Shown here: piece after piece, positions 1 to 10,610 of the stretch
Layout: every line of letters starts with the position of its first letter
How positions within the stretch are numbered: the first letter of the stretch is position 1
Source of the DNA: Lobosporangium transversale
Taxonomy: Eukaryota > Mortierellomycota > Mortierellomycetes > Mortierellales > Mortierellaceae
Length of the DNA stretch: 64,000 bases
Reading direction: 5' to 3'
Assembly (NCBI RefSeq): GCF_002105155.1
Contig: NW_019028980.1
Location: 1,178,001 to 1,242,000 of the forward strand
Translations under genes and position numbers: made by a program
Notes under the pieces: generated by a model
Told to the model about the DNA's origin: nothing
The model's input: only the letters and a program-made list of their open reading frames with translations
Databases searched by the model: none

Positions 1-449
1 TCACCGGCCTCTGTTGCTGCCGCTGTTGCTGCCGCTGTTGCTGCCGCTGTTGCTGCCGCTGTTGCTGCCGCTGTTGCTGCCGCTGTTGCTGTCGCTGTTG
101 ATGTCGCTGTTGATGTCGCTGTTGATGTCGCTGTTGCTGCCGCTGTTGCTGTCGCTGTTGATGTCGCTGTTACTGCCGCTGCTGTTGTCACTGGCGCTGT
201 CGCTATTGCTGTCGCTGTAGTACTGGTTTTATTTCTACCATTGCCAGTCTCTGTAGTAGGCGGTTTTGGCTTTCTCTGTCGCTTCTTTGGAGTTTGTTGT
301 GTGACAATTTCGTCCTGTCCCTGTCTGCGCGATGGCCGTTTTGAATTTCGGGCCACTCCATCCTCTTGTTGCTCATTTGTTACGACATTTAGTTGCTCTT
401 GCTCTGAATTCCATGGGAATGCCCGCTTTCGCTGAGATTCAGTCTCCAT
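1..449 (-). CDS. N-terminal part of unknown Thr/Ala-repeat nuclear-type protein (partial)
   Basis: An open minus-strand frame begins at an ATG (bases 447-449) and stays open to the left window edge, so the gene continues outside. The first 65 or so residues are polar and basic, with a cluster reading KKRQRKPKPP that resembles a nuclear localisation signal. They are followed by about 80 residues of Thr-Ala-rich repeats (TATSTATATAAA type) encoded by a 12-bp DNA repeat. The family is not recognised. The repeat is a perfect-to-imperfect array, so its length probably varies between strains. Other frames through the repeat are also open, but only this one joins a non-repetitive start with a Met. 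Confidence 0.55.
   Translation of the reverse strand, partial: METESQRKRAFPWNSEQEQLNVVTNEQQEDGVARNSKRPSRRQGQDEIVTQQTPKKRQRKPKPPTTETGNGRNKTSTTATAIATAPVTTAAAVTATSTATATAAATATSTATSTATSTATATAAATAAATAAATAAATAAATAAATEAG
12..215. repeat. 12-bp tandem repeat inside the left-edge gene
   Basis: A 12-bp unit (plus strand ctgttgctgccg and variants such as ctgttgatgtcg) is repeated about 16 times. In the gene frame on the minus strand it encodes Thr-Ala repeats. The multiple-of-3 unit keeps the frame open under expansion or contraction. Confidence 0.85.
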
Positions 450-709
450 TGTTAAGTGCACGATCCTTTAGCGCATGCAGAAATAAAAGAGAGAATGAAC
501 AATTGAAAAAAGTGCCACCAAAAAAAAAAAGAAAAAGATAAATCATGAATAAGCCACGACTCAAACTTTGATTCGGTGGCTGATTCCTTTGGGTGCTGTG
601 TTCGAAAAAAAAAAAAAAAAAAAAAAAAATCTTTATTATTGTAAATGAATGCTTGGGAGACAAAATGTGGGGTTATATGTATATAATTTGTATTTCTATT
701 AATTTTTCT
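450..709. other. Intergenic, nothing recognised
   Basis: Lies between the start of the left-edge gene and the 3' end of IDI1. It contains an A-rich run near 522-540 and a 24-nt poly(A) run at 605-628. No gene is seen. Confidence 0.6.
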
Positions 710-1789
710 TTAGAGACGATAGATCTTTTCAGCTTCATCGGGTCTGACAACCTTGTCTACACTACCCTCAGCCAACATTCTATCCCACCAACTGAATAAA
801 AAGTGTTCACAGATCAGCTTGAACCAAGGGGTGACAATGATACCGCTATCGGGAGTAACTCCCTTCTCCAAGAGAGCCTTGAGCTCAGCTTGGTTCACCC
901 AACAGACATCACGGACTTCGTTAGGACTGGGGTTGATGTCGATAAAGTCCTTGTGTTGTGGTCTAATGAACAAGATGTAGTCGATCTCATGCTCTCCCCA
1001 GATATCGTTCGATGGAGCCAAGTAATGGATACGGGTCAAGAAGTGGAAGTCATCCAGTGGAACATCCTTGGCCTCGATACCAAGCTCGTGGAACAGCTTG
1101 CGTTGAGCTGCAGTACGGACACCCAAATTGTCCTTCTCAATCAATTCATCAGCAGTATTAAGAGGATGGGAGCAGCAAGTGTTGGTCCATGCATCGGGGA
1201 AGGTGATTTTTTCGCTGGCGCGCTGTTGCATCAAAAGTTTGGTACCATCAGCAGAGAAGAGGAACACCGAGAAGGCGCGGTGCAAGAGACCGTGATCCAT
1301 GATGTTGGTCATCAAGTGGCCTAGTAAAGAAGTTGGATGCAATAAACATAAACAAAAATAAGTATCGCATTCCACATACAGAATATACTTCATTGAGAGA
1401 AGTCTTCAAAAACCTAGTCGGTCAATCGTTCGTTTCCTTTTAAGAGGGAAAAAAAAAAAAAAAAAAAAAAAAAAGAAGCGCCCTGAACATGATAGCATGA
1501 TAAGAGTTGTTCCGGATTCTTATTTTCTTTTATATGCAATTCCCTTAAGGTTGCCAAGTGTTACTGAAACTTCAGTTGAATCAAGATAAGATTGGTATTA
1601 AATAAAAGAAAAACACATACAAGCTTTCTTGGTGTTGGCTCCAATGCGCTTGTCATCACGATCGAGGACAATGCACATTTCCTCCATGAGCTTAACTTGC
1701 TCGTCGTCGTAATTGGAAAGGTCGACATCGAGAGAAATGGTCGAATCAAGAGGAGCGGGGGTTGGTGCGGCAAATTTGGACTGACCCAT
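710..1789 (-). CDS. IDI1: Isopentenyl-diphosphate delta-isomerase
   Basis: Interconverts isopentenyl and dimethylallyl diphosphate, feeding sterol and prenyl synthesis. Two exons: 1621-1789 and 710-1320. The donor GTATGT follows residue 56 and the acceptor TAG joins to give KKACHLM, matching the family. The product is 259 residues, within the usual range. The Nudix-type isomerase core is clear: RAFSVFLF (71-78), TNTCCSHPL (102-110) with the likely catalytic Cys106, and the [10 protein letters not shown] segment (164-173) with the acid/metal Glu residues. The 5' start (MGQSKF) is the first ATG of exon 1. The 300-nt intron contains a poly(T) run on the coding strand. Confidence 0.96.
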
Positions 1790-4057
1790 TTTGGAGGTTT
1801 TGAAAGTGGAGAAGTATTGGTGAGTAGAGAAGAGTGAAAAGGAGGGAAGAAGGGGAGAACGAGGAGTGTAAGAGAAAGAAGAAAGAAGTGAAGAATGCTG
1901 GTGTGAACTGCTATAAGAGAACAAGTTCCTTACGGAGCTGGCGCCAATCCACCGAATGCTTCGGGACTAAAGGAAAAGTGGGAAAAAAAAAATATCGTCA
2001 GTTCGTGTATTGGCCAATCAGCGTGCGATTGGTGATCGGCCCAAAAGAGCAGTTATTTCAAGGCCAGGAGGCCATGTTACTGTTCTTCTTTTCCTCATTC
2101 CTCGATTCCACTCATTTCCTATTACATCCTCCGTTGAGGAACTCTTTGCTTTTGTTTATTTATATATTATATATCTTGTTTTTTTTGCACACAAAATACT
2201 TGTGCTTGAATGCTCCTTAAAATGGCGAATACATCGACATTTTAATACATGCATTATTTTTTATTCAATCATTAATTTTATTTTATTTTTTTTTATTTTT
2301 TTTTACCTCAATGCTGGATCGCAAAAATGTTTGACGAGGAATGAGGCTTCGGACAAGGGCAAATGGAGTTATTCTTGTCATGATTCTATCAAGCAATGGA
2401 AAAGTTGTTTCGAAGTGGCGTGATAATGTGTTGTTGTTGTTGGGTGAAAGTCAAAAATCAAAAAACTCAACAGAGCGCATAGGACAAATAACAAATAAAA
2501 GGATGACATGTATGACATAAGGAGACGTGTCATACGCTTTCCTTTTCTTCTCTTATAACGCCTTCGTTTATGAGGCAACTACCAAGTGAAAAGATTAAGA
2601 GTAAGAGCGACCTGATTTATAATAATATGGATGCCATTGGGCTTAAACGATGTTTCATCAGCTTTACTGACCATGGTTGTCACTTTCAGAGTTCGTGTAT
2701 GGCATATATGTGTGCTTGAGCGAGAACTTCAACATGGCATGACTCGCAATGAAAATTTTTGTTAGCATAAAAAAAACCCCCTGGGCAATTGCTTGGGCCA
2801 CCTTGGCAAGCTCTTAATGAGACCATGGCAGAATTTGACTAGTCATATATCAATAATATTCTCTTCCAAAGTTCTCTAAAGTTTATTGGGCATGTTTAAT
2901 ACTATAGCTGCCTTAATATAGGGTTGCACATCTAGAATGTGCATCAATCATCGGGATATCACCAGGTTCAGGCCATGATATACACGCAGCGAATGTAGCT
3001 TCTATCGAGTTGTATTTAGGCAAAAATGTTGTGGAAACAGCTTGTCGGCTTGGACACTAGGCTTAATTGCTGTTTCGGGAAGCGTCTCTTTATTTTCTAC
3101 CATATTCTTCTTATTTGTGAAAACAAGATTAGATGCAGCTGATTAAGGAATACTGAGACTCTTGGTGGCTTCACGAGCTCAAGTACCTTGCAGTATCAAA
3201 TTCATAGTTTCCTTGGCTTTTCGCTTGAGGTATTGACTTTATATTTTGGTGGAGATAGAAGGCAGAAAAAGAAGGTGACGGGTGAAAAAGAATGAGGATC
3301 TTTATATACACGGAAGGACAGGTGTTTGGATATCAGCCCTACTTCGATGACAAAAACCAAATACAGAGAGATACCCGCAACAAGAATAGCTTTGAGGCTT
3401 GGAGTTATTAGCATGATTACTGGAATAAAGAGACCATCATTGTCGTTCGTAGCGCTCACATTGCCAATCAATAGGGTGTCATTTACCGCAGGTAAGGCAT
3501 GTGTGTCTTTAGTGCCTGTTGAGCTTGCTTCTTATTCATGCTCTTTGCCTCTTGTTACAGCTTATTCTAAATGCCTTTTCGTTTTTACCCGCGGTGGCAT
3601 CGGATCAGTTCCTTCTACTCAATGACATCTGCAGGAATGCCTTTAGCTTTCGTTCTTGTTGAACTTGATCGGAGACAAAATTTTTTTTTTTTCATCTTAA
3701 CGAATCACCGTGTGGACTACGACCTCGTAGACTAATCCCATAAGAAGTTAGAACGTTTGTACTGTAGAATGAATGTGATGCGTGTGTGGGTGCGGGTGAA
3801 AGCAGTGGCAGGGGTGAAAAAAGATGAAACGAATTGGGAATTGCCTTATTTTGTCCCTGCATCTCTTTTTTTTTGTCCAGGAGGACAAACTTTATAAATT
3901 AGCCGACCAGGGTAATCAAACTTTAAAACACTTTAATATAAAAGGCCTTTGTTCTCTCATCCTCTCATCCTCTTTCGTCCTCACATCCTTTACCTCCTTC
4001 TCTTCTTTACTCTACTCCGATACTCTTCATCCTTCACTCATTCAGATCATATCAGAC
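1790..4057. other. Long intergenic region without a supported gene
   Basis: Only short overlapping ORFs without family resemblance or splice logic are present, for example a hydrophobic minus ORF at 3202-3471 and a plus ORF at 3326-3625. Short A/T-rich runs occur. I see no RNA gene. The last 150 bases are the promoter and leader of the secreted-protein gene. Confidence 0.5.
3935..3944 (+). promoter_or_regulatory. TATA-like element of the small secreted protein gene
   Basis: The sequence taatataaaa lies about 115 bp upstream of the chosen ATG at 4058 and is followed by a pyrimidine-rich leader. Its position argues that transcription starts after the in-frame ATG at 3824, supporting the downstream start with the signal peptide. 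Confidence 0.45.
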
Positions 4058-4411
4058 ATGTCTCGCTTCTCCACTCTCAGTTTCTTCAGCTTAGCACTCA
4101 TTGCTCTTTTCTTTGTCTGCCTTGTCCCTGTTGCTGAGGCTGCCCCCACTGGTAAACCCCGGGTTCCGTCCTTTGCTGTCTACTCCAAGAACAACCTGAA
4201 GGGCAAGGTCCAGACTGTGTCCAACTATGGATGCCACAACCTCAAGTTGCCAGCCGTTTCTTCTGTTCGCCACTTGTCCGATCCTAATGTCAATATCAAG
4301 TTCTATAAGGACAAGAGCTGCAAAGGCAAGGTCGTTCACCAGATGGATAGCTCAACTGTTCGCGTGATGGGCGGTCCTTTCAAGAGCACCAGCGTCCTTG
4401 TCTCTCCATAA
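4058..4411 (+). CDS. Small secreted protein, crystallin-like pattern
   Basis: 117-residue single-exon product. An N-terminal signal peptide (hydrophobic core about residues 8-23, likely cut after AEA near residue 27) leaves a mature protein of about 90 residues. The mature part has two Cys residues in the contexts YGCHNLKL and KSCKGK, two repeated FxVYSKNNLKG / IKFYKDKSCKG-type strands, and is basic. This two-strand-repeat pattern recalls beta/gamma-crystallin-like small secreted proteins common in soil fungi; that assignment is inference. An upstream in-frame ATG (3824) would bury the signal peptide and lies before the TATA-like element, so it was not used. The stop is followed by a 20-nt poly(A) run. 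Confidence 0.8.
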   Translation: MSRFSTLSFFSLALIALFFVCLVPVAEAAPTGKPRVPSFAVYSKNNLKGKVQTVSNYGCHNLKLPAVSSVRHLSDPNVNIKFYKDKSCKGKVVHQMDSSTVRVMGGPFKSTSVLVSP

Positions 4412-4754
4412 AAAAAAAAAAAAAAAAAAAAGTCTATATAACTATAATAAATTATAATTTAGAGTGTACAGTTTATACATGTTATCTTTTTTCGATCTGT
4501 CTCTCGTGAGCATTAATCTTCTGGAAGGTGAAAAAAAAAAAAAAAATACTTTATGTAATCTTCTCGATGCAATCCACAGCTGTTACAGGGATACTATTAA
4601 GGAAAGTCGAAATAACTTTTTGTTCAGGTTTCTACTTTTTTTGTTTCCTTGCCCACCATAGAATTTCGACTATTCTACACATTTTTGACACGTAATGTGA
4701 AGGAATTGCTTTGTGTGTGCAACCATCAAAATCGATTATGTATTATTTACCTGT

Positions 4755-4847
4755 TCCTCTTTCCTTCTTCCTTCTTTCCTTTCCTTCTTTCCTTCTTTCC
4801 TTCTTTCCTTCTTTCCTTCTTTCCTTCTTTCCTTCTTTCCTTCCTTC
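4755..4847. repeat. Pyrimidine microsatellite (CTTTCCTT)n
   Basis: Nearly pure TTCC/TTCT repeat about 90 bp long, roughly 130 bp upstream of the next gene's ATG. Confidence 0.9.
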
Positions 4848-4973
4848 ACTGCTTTTCGTCTCACACCATCTTTGAATCTGTAAATCAACTTATTTTTATT
4901 TTTTATTTTTTTCATTTTTATTTTTTTTAATTTATTTCCTCCCTAAGAAGAAGGAAGGGAAACCATTCTAGCT

Positions 4974-5601
4974 ATGAGTAAAGATAAAAAGAACTCGTCG
5001 TCGCATGTCGACTGGGAGACGCCATCAGACGAACAACAAACTTTTGGGAGTCAATCACCCTATGCTTTCACAGCCTCTATTCCAGATAGCAATGTTCATC
5101 AACCATCGCCCATAGCGCCCCAAGTGCCCTATCAGAGTATGTGCCTGTCATTTTCCTGTCAAAATCCTTTGTATGCTTAAACTGTAGACTGATTTTTTTG
5201 GCTTGGTCTGGCGATCGAAAAGTCCCAACGGATGCTCCACCCATGTATTCAAAAGATCCATTCCCAGGACCGCCAGCACTCATTTCACCCACCGTACCTT
5301 CTGCACCTCCAGGCCCTACATCTGTCGGTCGACACCCACAACAATTCACTCCTACGCCTGATCCTCCACGGAGCAACCTCCCGTATGATGAAATAGAAGC
5401 TGGCCATCAGCAACCGCAGTATCGGCAACCTTTACTTAATCAATCTCTTGGTGGTACTATCGAACCTGCCAATTATGGCGCGACTTATAATAACCCTTAT
5501 CCCAACAGTAACATCAGTGCTTCCAACGACAGTCCAGCAAGTAAGTCGATTGTTTTGGAGGTTTGCCAAGAAATTTTGATTTCCAAAACAAGCAAAGAAA
5601 C

Positions 5602-5640
<39 letters not shown>

Positions 5641-6959
5641 ATTTGTACCTCGCACTATTGTGAGGACAAAAAAAAAGAAGAATACAAACTGTTTTTTCAT
5701 CTGTGTGTATCATTTGTTTATAGGGAGGAGACGAAGGAAAAATATGTGCAGCTGTTGTTCCTGGCGCTGTTTGATTATCTTGCTATTGATATTCATGGCT
5801 AGTCTTAATAATGTCAATCTGGATGATACATGCTTGGTGAAAGAGGAGTCGCTAACTGATGTCCAACTCTTTACTGCTACTCCTGATTTTGCACTCAGGG
5901 TTGAGGCAATTGATGACATTGTAAGTTTCAGCTTCACTTCTGCCTTGCTTCGTAAAGTCTCTGGAAAACAGGCATATCATCACATCGTCTTACTTTTTTT
6001 TTTTTTTTTTTTTTTTTCCATTATTATTATTTTTTTATTTACTAATTGATGAACAGGTTGGTAATGTGCTTGTGAAAGAATCCAGTTCAACAAGAGATAA
6101 GGATATCCGTGTGCAAATTGTGCTGCGTGCCTCTTCAACCGAATTCTTGAATCAGCTGCAGTCGACTATTGTTCATGGTGGAAGACGAGAGACTGGATAT
6201 GTGAGAGTCGGCATTAGGGACTCTAAGAACGAGGAAGTTAAAAAGCGTATCATTCATGGCAACTGTGCCCGTGCAGATATCGAGATCGCCTATCCACGCG
6301 CTTATCAGGGCACTGGAAAGTTGGCATTGAGAGGTATAAGCGGTAAATTTATCATGAAGATGGATCCCTACTCTCGTGTCGTCCCTCTTGCAGGTGAAGG
6401 TAGCTTTTACAATAGCTCCTCTTCAGGATCAATAATTTCGACGGCTCCGACGCCAAGCTTTAAAGAAATCATGCTAGAGCTCACAAATGGTGATATCCGT
6501 TTAGAGGGCATTGAGGTTCTTGACAATTTTTACGCAGTGACCACGAATGGACATATCTCTGGAGATCTGAAAACTTCTGGAAGTCTCGTCGCAAAGGTCG
6601 TCAATGGTGAGGTAAACCTTGCTATCGACTCGGATCCAACTACCCCACCAGCCATACCTACACCAGGTACAAAAAAGCTAACGGTAGACATTAGCACTGT
6701 CAATGGCCATATTGACCTGAACTTGATACGTCGATTCTTAGGCCGCTTCTCCATATCCTCGTCCTTTGGTCGAACATCGATTGAACAACTCAACAATGAA
6801 AGCAACAAAGATAGGATCGGCTATGAATCCAAGAACGGGTCTAAGATGAACGGGTGGATCTCCGAAAGTGGTCAGGAGCCTCAGACTTCATCCCCACATC
6901 TGAACCTCAATTCTGACCATGGCAACATTAAGATTAGAGTCAACACTCAAAAGAAGTAG
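4974..6959 (+). CDS. Single-pass membrane protein with DUF4097-like beta-repeat domain
   Basis: Four exons with consistent phases: 4974-5136, 5223-5540, 5724-5920 and 6057-6959, giving 526 residues. Donors are GTATGT, GTAAGT and GTAAGT. The first 160 residues are Pro/Gln/Ser-rich and likely cytoplasmic. Next come a basic RRRRRK patch, a Cys cluster (CSCCSWRC) and one hydrophobic helix (about 174-190), giving type II topology. The C-terminal 300 residues carry repeated short beta-strand motifs with the NG-H/D-I signature (LTNGDIRLEGI, VTTNGHISGDL, VVNGEVNLAI, TVNGHIDLNL). This is typical of DUF4097-type putative adhesin beta-solenoids. Function is unknown; the fold assignment is from pattern only. 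The second intron contains a 35-nt poly(A) run. Confidence 0.82.
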
Positions 6960-7106
6960 ATGTACTTGCGGAATATTCATAAAAAGTAATAAATAAATAA
7001 ATAAATAAATAAAATAAAACAATACAAAAAAAAAAAAAAAAATCGACATGGTATGTACTATACATGTAATACACAGAACAGGATCAAAGTTATTTATTTA
7101 GTCCAC
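6960..7106. other. Convergent 3' intergenic spacer
   Basis: Short spacer between convergent genes. It contains (AAAT)n with overlapping aataaa signals (6986-7015) suitable for 3'-end formation, and an 18-nt poly(A) run. Confidence 0.6.
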
Positions 7107-8183
7107 TCAAGATGCCATAATTTCTACTCCTGTGTCTGTGGGAACTGTTGCGGTTGGAGTTGGTGTTGGAGGGGTTGTTGTTGGAGTTGATGATGCTACT
7201 GTTATAGGGTTCTCAGCCTTTGACTCTGACTTGAAAACAAACAGATCCTTTCGTTCCTCCGGCAATTTTTCGTGCACGATCCAATGGAGACCACAAGTAT
7301 TACAAAGCGTCTTTTCACCTGCAGGGCCAGATCGCAGCATGACAGTCGAGGCTGCGCCTAATCCACAATGTTGACATTGCCAGCCCTCATAAGGCTCCAT
7401 ATTCACAAATGCACCCTTGTTGGGACGTCCACGACGATTTGCTGGCGATGAGTATGAGCCATAGCCTCCTCTGCTACCACCAACATATGATATTAATCCA
7501 ATACCACTACCAACACCACCAAATCCGCTACCGCCACCGCCGCCACCTGCGCGGCGACGATTCCCTCCCTGATACCGAGAGTTTTCACGACGTTTAAGCC
7601 TAGGGAATATATGTATGTGCAAGTAATCAATATAAGCCATCTTGCCAGAGATACGAACCAGCCATTTTTTTTTTTTTCTTTTCTTATATCAATAACGCAT
7701 TCTGTGATAATTAAAGTGAACGTACCGGATACTACGATCGTTGGTTTCCAAAATCTTTTCAAGTTCCTCTGTAGTTAAAGCTTCGAGTGCCGGGGTCCAA
7801 CTCTCTGCATCATCCAAAGATCGAAATCCCGAGAACAACGGTTCGGATTCAAAGATTCCACCTCGATCCAAGAGTCGATCTTGTTTGAAACGATAGAGTT
7901 GTTCATGAATCTCATGTGCAATAATGGATACAAATTCCCCACCGAGTCCCAAGTCTGCAGTTAATTGTTTTGCGAATTCCTCTGGCGTCAGATCCGAGCC
8001 TACATCCCATTCAAACCGATCTCGTAAGTTGATCCCTCCAACATGCAGATCAAGCTAATAATATCCATAAAATAAATATAAGACGTTAAAAAGTTTTTAA
8101 AAAAATAAAAATAAAAATAAAAAAAAAAAGATATAGTATGTAATGATACAGAGATAACTTATAGAAAAAGACGCTATTGATCG

Positions 8184-8220
<37 letters not shown>

Positions 8221-10283
8221 CTCGCTTACATGAATGACAACACGAGCACCCTCGTTAGGAACTTGAACTTCTGCGACGGGCTCAAATTCCGCGACTTGAT
8301 TCCGTATAGCTTGCGCAATTTCAGGTACAAATTTATTCATGTTCAAGTCCAAGTCATCGCATAGGATTTCTGCAAATTGTTCTGGGGTCAATAATTGCTC
8401 GTTCACGTTCCAGGTGAATGAATCTCGTAACCGAATCTCATCTGTATCAATGTCCAAGCGGATTGGCACCAGAATTGCGTCCTGATCTGCACTGGTTTCA
8501 AGAGCTTGCTGCGTGCTAGATATAATAATAATGATATAACAAAATAACAAACAAGTAAAAGGGAGAGAAGGGATAGAAGAATAAGCATTCAAAAGATTTC
8601 TCTTGGTTTATAAAAATAAATAATAGTAATTATAATAATAGATTAATAAAACCAATTAACTTACTGATAGACATGGCGTGTCTTCCGGGGTCGTTTGACC
8701 CATGCCTTCTTCTCCTTTTCGATTCTCTCCTTTTCCAGCTGTCTCTGGATCCGATTACTGGGTGTGCTCCGTGAGGATCCCCCTTCCTCAAAATCCCAAT
8801 CGTCCTCATCGGACTCCATCATAGAAGCTACAGCTGCACGTTTGGCTCTTCGTCCCAATGCCGGTGGCAAAACTAATGCATTCGCTGTATCGCGTATCCG
8901 AGATGCATATGTACTATATGTTCCCTGGACATTAGGCATGGCTGAAAGCGAACTAGCTGCTGCTGCTGCTGCTGCTGCACTTCCTCCTGATCGATGTTGT
9001 TGCTGAAATTGACTTTGTGCATGTGGATGTGGCTGCTGCGACATTCCGCCATTTTGACGAGGTGGAACAGGTGCCACTCGGAACTGACTTTGTTGCTGGG
9101 TATATGGATGTTGTTGCTGTTGGTGGTGATGAAGTTGCGACTGCTGCTGCCTCTGTTGCTGCTGCCGTGGTGGTTGCGGCTGTTGCTGCTGCACCTGCTG
9201 ATGTTGTTGAGGATGCATCTGTTGTCCATGTCCTGGGTGAGCCTGTTGCTGTGGTTGCTGTGGTTGCGGCTGCTGCTGGTGCATGGGATATGGCCTCTGA
9301 GACTGATATTGTAGCTGCTGACCATGAGATGGACGCTGCATAGGTTGCTGCATAGGTTGCTGCATAGGTTGTTGCATAGGTTGCTGCATCGGCTGCTGAT
9401 TTGACTGTTGAGTTGGCTGTTGGGTTGACTGCTGGATCGGCTGCTGGATCGGTTGTGGCACAGGTTGTTGCATTGGTTGCTGCATGGGTTGCTGCATGGG
9501 TTGCTGCATGGGTTGCTGCATTGGTTGTTGTATCTGCTGCTGCATTGATTGTTGCATTGGTTGCTGTATCGATTGTTGCATAGGCTGTTGGATTGGTTGT
9601 TGCATCGGTTGCTGCATCGGTTGCTGCATGGGTGATTGCATAGATTGTTGCATTGGTTGCTGCATAGGTTGTTGCTGATGTAACTGGTTTTGCATCTGTC
9701 GTTGCATCTGCATCTGCATCTGTTGTTGTTGATGTTGTTGAAGTTGCATTTGTTGGTGTTGCTGCTGTGCCATCTGTAATTGCATTTGCATCTGCATCTG
9801 CATATGTTGTTGTTGTTGTTGTTGTTGTTGTTGCTGCTGCATCTGTTGTTGTAGTAATAGCTGCTGTTGCTGTTGTACTGTGGCGCTGCGACTAGAACGT
9901 GTAGGGTACTGAGGTCCCATAGCAGTAGCACCAGCACTAACAGGTACACCCGCCATGCCTGGTACGCCGACTATACCAGGTACACCAGATACACCAGGAA
10001 CACCAGATACACCAGGAATGCCAGGAACACCAGGAACACCAGGAACACCAGGAACACCAGGAACACCAGGAACACCAGGAACACCAGGAACACCAGGAAC
10101 ACCAGGAACACCAGGAACACTAGGAACACCAGGAACACCAGGAACACCCGATACACCAGGTAAAACAGCACCAGGTACTGTGACTGGTGCCATGGAACCC
10201 ATGTCAGAGCCTACACTCGAATGACGGCCTGATGATTGAGGATGCTGCATGTTGACCGAGGTATGATTCACCCAGTTTGCCAT
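7107..10283 (-). CDS. SNF5: SNF5/SMARCB1-type SWI/SNF subunit with GATA-type finger
   Basis: Core subunit of a SWI/SNF-class chromatin remodelling complex. Four exons: 8665-10283, 8230-8515, 7726-8054 and 7107-7599 (908 residues), all phases consistent. Residues about 40-115 are a collagen-like Gly-Val-Pro repeat. Residues about 135-440 are Gln/Met/Pro-rich low complexity. An acidic [12 protein letters not shown] and a basic [10 protein letters not shown] segment precede the SNF5 domain, which starts near 551 with [10 protein letters not shown] and contains [20 protein letters not shown] followed by a second repeat half (LRDRFEWD type). The C-terminus has CQHC (820-823) and CNTC (844-847), a C-X2-C-X20-C-X2-C GATA-like finger, next to a Gly/Arg-rich linker with RRGRPNKG. 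The alternative, the RSC paralogue Sfh1, is not excluded. Confidence 0.93.
8187..8217. repeat. (AT)n microsatellite in SNF5 intron
   Basis: About 31 bp of alternating A/T within the intron between SNF5 exons 2 and 3. Confidence 0.9.
9330..9680. repeat. Gln-Pro-Met codon repeats in SNF5
   Basis: A 12-bp unit (plus strand ggttgctgcatg and variants) encodes QQPM repeats in the SNF5 frame. Confidence 0.85.
9985..10165. repeat. 9-bp repeat encoding Gly-Val-Pro in SNF5
   Basis: The plus-strand unit aacaccagg is repeated about 19 times, mostly without changes. In the SNF5 frame it reads GVP. The near-identity of the units indicates recent slippage expansion. Confidence 0.92.
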
Positions 10284-10610
10284 TGTTCTCCTTTGTGTCC
10301 GTGATTGGGTTGATCTGCTTCTCTGAGTCTTGTTTGCTTGCTTTTGTCGCGTAAAAGAAAATCAGCCTCTTTCAAGTCGGACTCCATTTTGGCAAAAAGA
10401 AATATTCCTTTGCCCCTTAACCAAAATATAATTGCACCTTCCAAATCCAATAGGGATAAAGGGAGCCAACATTTTTTTTGTTTTTTTAAGGTTGGGCAAA
10501 GCAATTTATTTATCCATTTTTTTTAAATACAAAGGCATCACAATGAAGTCAAACTGGATATACCAACTTCTGAAGGTTTGACGAAAGGCATAGGGACTGG
10601 CAGTGGGGCC
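10284..10610. other. SNF5 upstream region and gene X 3' flank
   Basis: No gene is seen. It contains short pyrimidine and T-rich stretches and the putative SNF5 promoter. Confidence 0.5.

Noticed and set aside
14-220. Plus-strand Leu/Pro-repeat frame at the left edge
   Set aside because: It is the antisense reading of a 12-bp repeat. The minus frame joins the repeat to a non-repetitive N-terminus with a Met and NLS-like segment, so the plus frame is a shadow.
3202-3625. Hydrophobic ORFs on both strands
   Set aside because: Overlapping frames with no family resemblance, no splice partners and no clear promoter; likely chance.
3824-4057. N-terminal extension of the secreted protein from the upstream in-frame ATG
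   Set aside because: It would hide the signal peptide and lies upstream of the TATA-like element.
9867-10171. Repeat array resembling a CRISPR or a separate repeat protein on either strand
   Set aside because: The 9-bp units have no spacers and all lie in frame in SNF5; the other frames are shadows.
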